From assembly GCF_003725415.1 (NCBI RefSeq), contig NZ_RJQC01000002.1:406439-470438 (forward strand): a DNA stretch of 64,000 nucleotides, read 5' to 3'. The translations under genes were made by a program, and so were the position numbers. Every line of letters begins with the position of its first letter. The stretch's first letter is position 1. Under the pieces are notes generated by a model. That model saw only the letters and a list, made by a program, of their open reading frames with translations, had not been told where the DNA came from and ran no database searches. This DNA comes from Absicoccus porci. GTDB lineage: Bacteria; Bacillota_I; Bacilli_A; Erysipelotrichales; Erysipelotrichaceae. Of the stretch, positions 63,159 through 64,000 are shown one piece after another.

Positions 63159-64000
63159 CTACTTTGCTTCTGCTCGATGCATTACACGATGCATTACATA
63201 TTGTTGGACGATACGAATAATGGAACAAATCATCCAGTAGTAGGACATGGCTAATGGCCAACTCAAATACATGAAGGCAAAGATGATGACCATCATGTAC
63301 ATATACATATTCATATTCATTGGATCATTTTGTTTTTCAGATTCACGATAACTATGTTTTTTAACATTGTCTTTCTTATCTTGCCATTTCTTCAACCATT
63401 GTGGAAGCATCGTCGATACCAATTGAGATACAACCATCAATGCATATACAATAATTCCACCAATCATCAAATGTTGAATGGCATACATTGGTGTCGTTGA
63501 TAATCGCATACCAAACGCATATCCTACCAATACTTCATAGGCACGCATCGTCGCATAATACATACCCATCATGATTGGTAATTGCAAGAACATGACCAAC
63601 ATCGATCCAAATGGATGAATATCATATTTCGCATACAAGGCTTGCGTTTCTTGATACATCTTCATTTGTGATTCTTGATCCGTTTTACCTTTGTATTTAT
63701 TTTGAATCTTCGTAAGTTCTGGTTGAATTTCCTGCATTCGCTGGCTAGACATTTGTGACTTACCAGTTAATGCGAATACGATCATCTGCACTAACAATGT
63801 CGTAATGATAATTCCAATACCAGCATCGGTTGCCGCTGAAATTTTATTGATCAACATAGCCATTGGCCAAACAATCAAACCATCAAACCATCCGGTTGAA
63901 AATGCTTGTGAGAACGTTGTTGGTTTTATCGTAATCGTATCATTTGGATCTAACTTTTGATATTGCGTCTTTAATTTAGGATCCGATACACTATCAATAC
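63159..64000 (-). CDS. yidC: Membrane protein insertase YidC, 5'-partial
   Basis: Inserts and folds membrane proteins with or without SecYEG. The frame is open to the last base of the window, so the signal/lipobox N-terminus is missing. Visible parts: extracytoplasmic DPNDTITIKPTTFSQAF, the amphipathic entry WFDGLIVWPMAMLINKIS, first core helix GIGIIITTLLVQMIVFAL, cytoplasmic loop QEIQPELTKIQNKYKG, LPIMMGMYYATMRAYEVL and the last helices ending with WMICSIIRIVQQYVMHR. In Bacillota yidC normally lies next to rnpA, rpmH and dnaA, which would place the origin just beyond the right edge. Confidence 0.95.
   Translation of the reverse strand, partial: IDSVSDPKLKTQYQKLDPNDTITIKPTTFSQAFSTGWFDGLIVWPMAMLINKISAATDAGIGIIITTLLVQMIVFALTGKSQMSSQRMQEIQPELTKIQNKYKGKTDQESQMKMYQETQALYAKYDIHPFGSMLVMFLQLPIMMGMYYATMRAYEVLVGYAFGMRLSTTPMYAIQHLMIGGIIVYALMVVSQLVSTMLPQWLKKWQDKKDNVKKHSYRESEKQNDPMNMNMYMYMMVIIFAFMYLSWPLAMSYYWMICSIIRIVQQYVMHRVMHRAEAK

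Noticed and set aside
62521..63261. A longer Jag protein starting at 63261
   Set aside because: The additional 38 codons overlap yidC in another frame and have no Jag-like sequence. The ATG at 63147 has a good Shine-Dalgarno and the family N-terminus.
63159..63878. A complete 239-residue YidC starting at 63878
   Set aside because: The first codon there is a TTG inside the conserved WFDGLIVWPMA segment and the frame is open to the end of the window, so the gene is cut by the window edge.

Overview
The window looks like an origin-proximal part of the chromosome of a low-GC, Gram-positive-type bacterium (Bacillota). Support comes from RNase M5, RNA polymerase delta, RqcP, HslO, ComFA/ComFC, a glmS ribozyme, a polyglycerol-phosphate teichoic acid locus and the syntenies tilS-hpt-ftsH-hslO-dus-rRNA and rsmG-parA-parB. 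The gene content and the compact proteins suggest Erysipelotrichia, but that is inference; the 16S gene in this window would settle it.

Layout. 1-1.5 kb: an IS4-type transposase entering from the left edge. 1.6-3.4 kb: a lone glycogen branching enzyme gene. 3.5-8.4 kb: a complete 16S-23S-5S operon on the minus strand with no spacer tRNA, a clear promoter and visible precursor-processing stems. 8.5-19.9 kb: a long, tightly packed minus-strand series (yitT, rnmV, rsmA, ispE, DUF1146, an MreB-like gene, tagO, a MazF/PemK-like gene, tilS, hpt, ftsH, hslO, dus) running into the rRNA operon. 20.2-29.1 kb: plus-strand deoD, an FAD oxidoreductase, compact addB-addA and an NCS2 permease. 29.2-36.1 kb: a cytidylate-kinase-like gene, a HAD phosphatase, prfA-prmC, map, a peptidoglycan glucosaminidase and tatD. 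36.1-41.9 kb: an ArsC/Spx-like gene, prs, a truncated glmU, a coiled-coil membrane protein, comFC-comFA and rpmE. 42-47.8 kb: a DUF5662 gene, glmS with its ribozyme, parB-parA-rsmG and a small alarmone synthetase. 47.7-54.3 kb: teichoic acid genes (tagG, tagH, tagD and three TagF/TagB-like proteins). 54.4-64 kb: rpoE, argS, ywiB, an HD phosphohydrolase, a Nudix gene, rqcP, mfd, pth, jag and the 3' part of yidC, which runs off the right edge.

Functional links. glmS, glmU and tagO feed UDP-GlcNAc into wall polymers, and the tag genes make and export the glycerol-phosphate chain. RNase M5 matures the 5S rRNA encoded in the same series. Mfd, RqcP, Pth, PrmC and RF1 serve transcription repair and ribosome quality control. 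The alarmone synthetase, rpoE and FtsH are regulators of growth and stress.

The most unusual signal is regulatory. Seven promoter-proximal genes have their ATG only 5-7 bases after a -10 hexamer, and six of them lack a Shine-Dalgarno sequence, which predicts leaderless mRNAs as a common mode here. Other points worth a second look are a GlmU without its acetyltransferase active site, a degenerate MreB-like protein, a long MazF/PemK-like protein without an antitoxin, a membrane coiled-coil protein with FHA-ligand-like threonine motifs, and shared bidirectional terminators that contain the stop codons of both converging genes. No tRNA gene, CRISPR array or prophage was seen.
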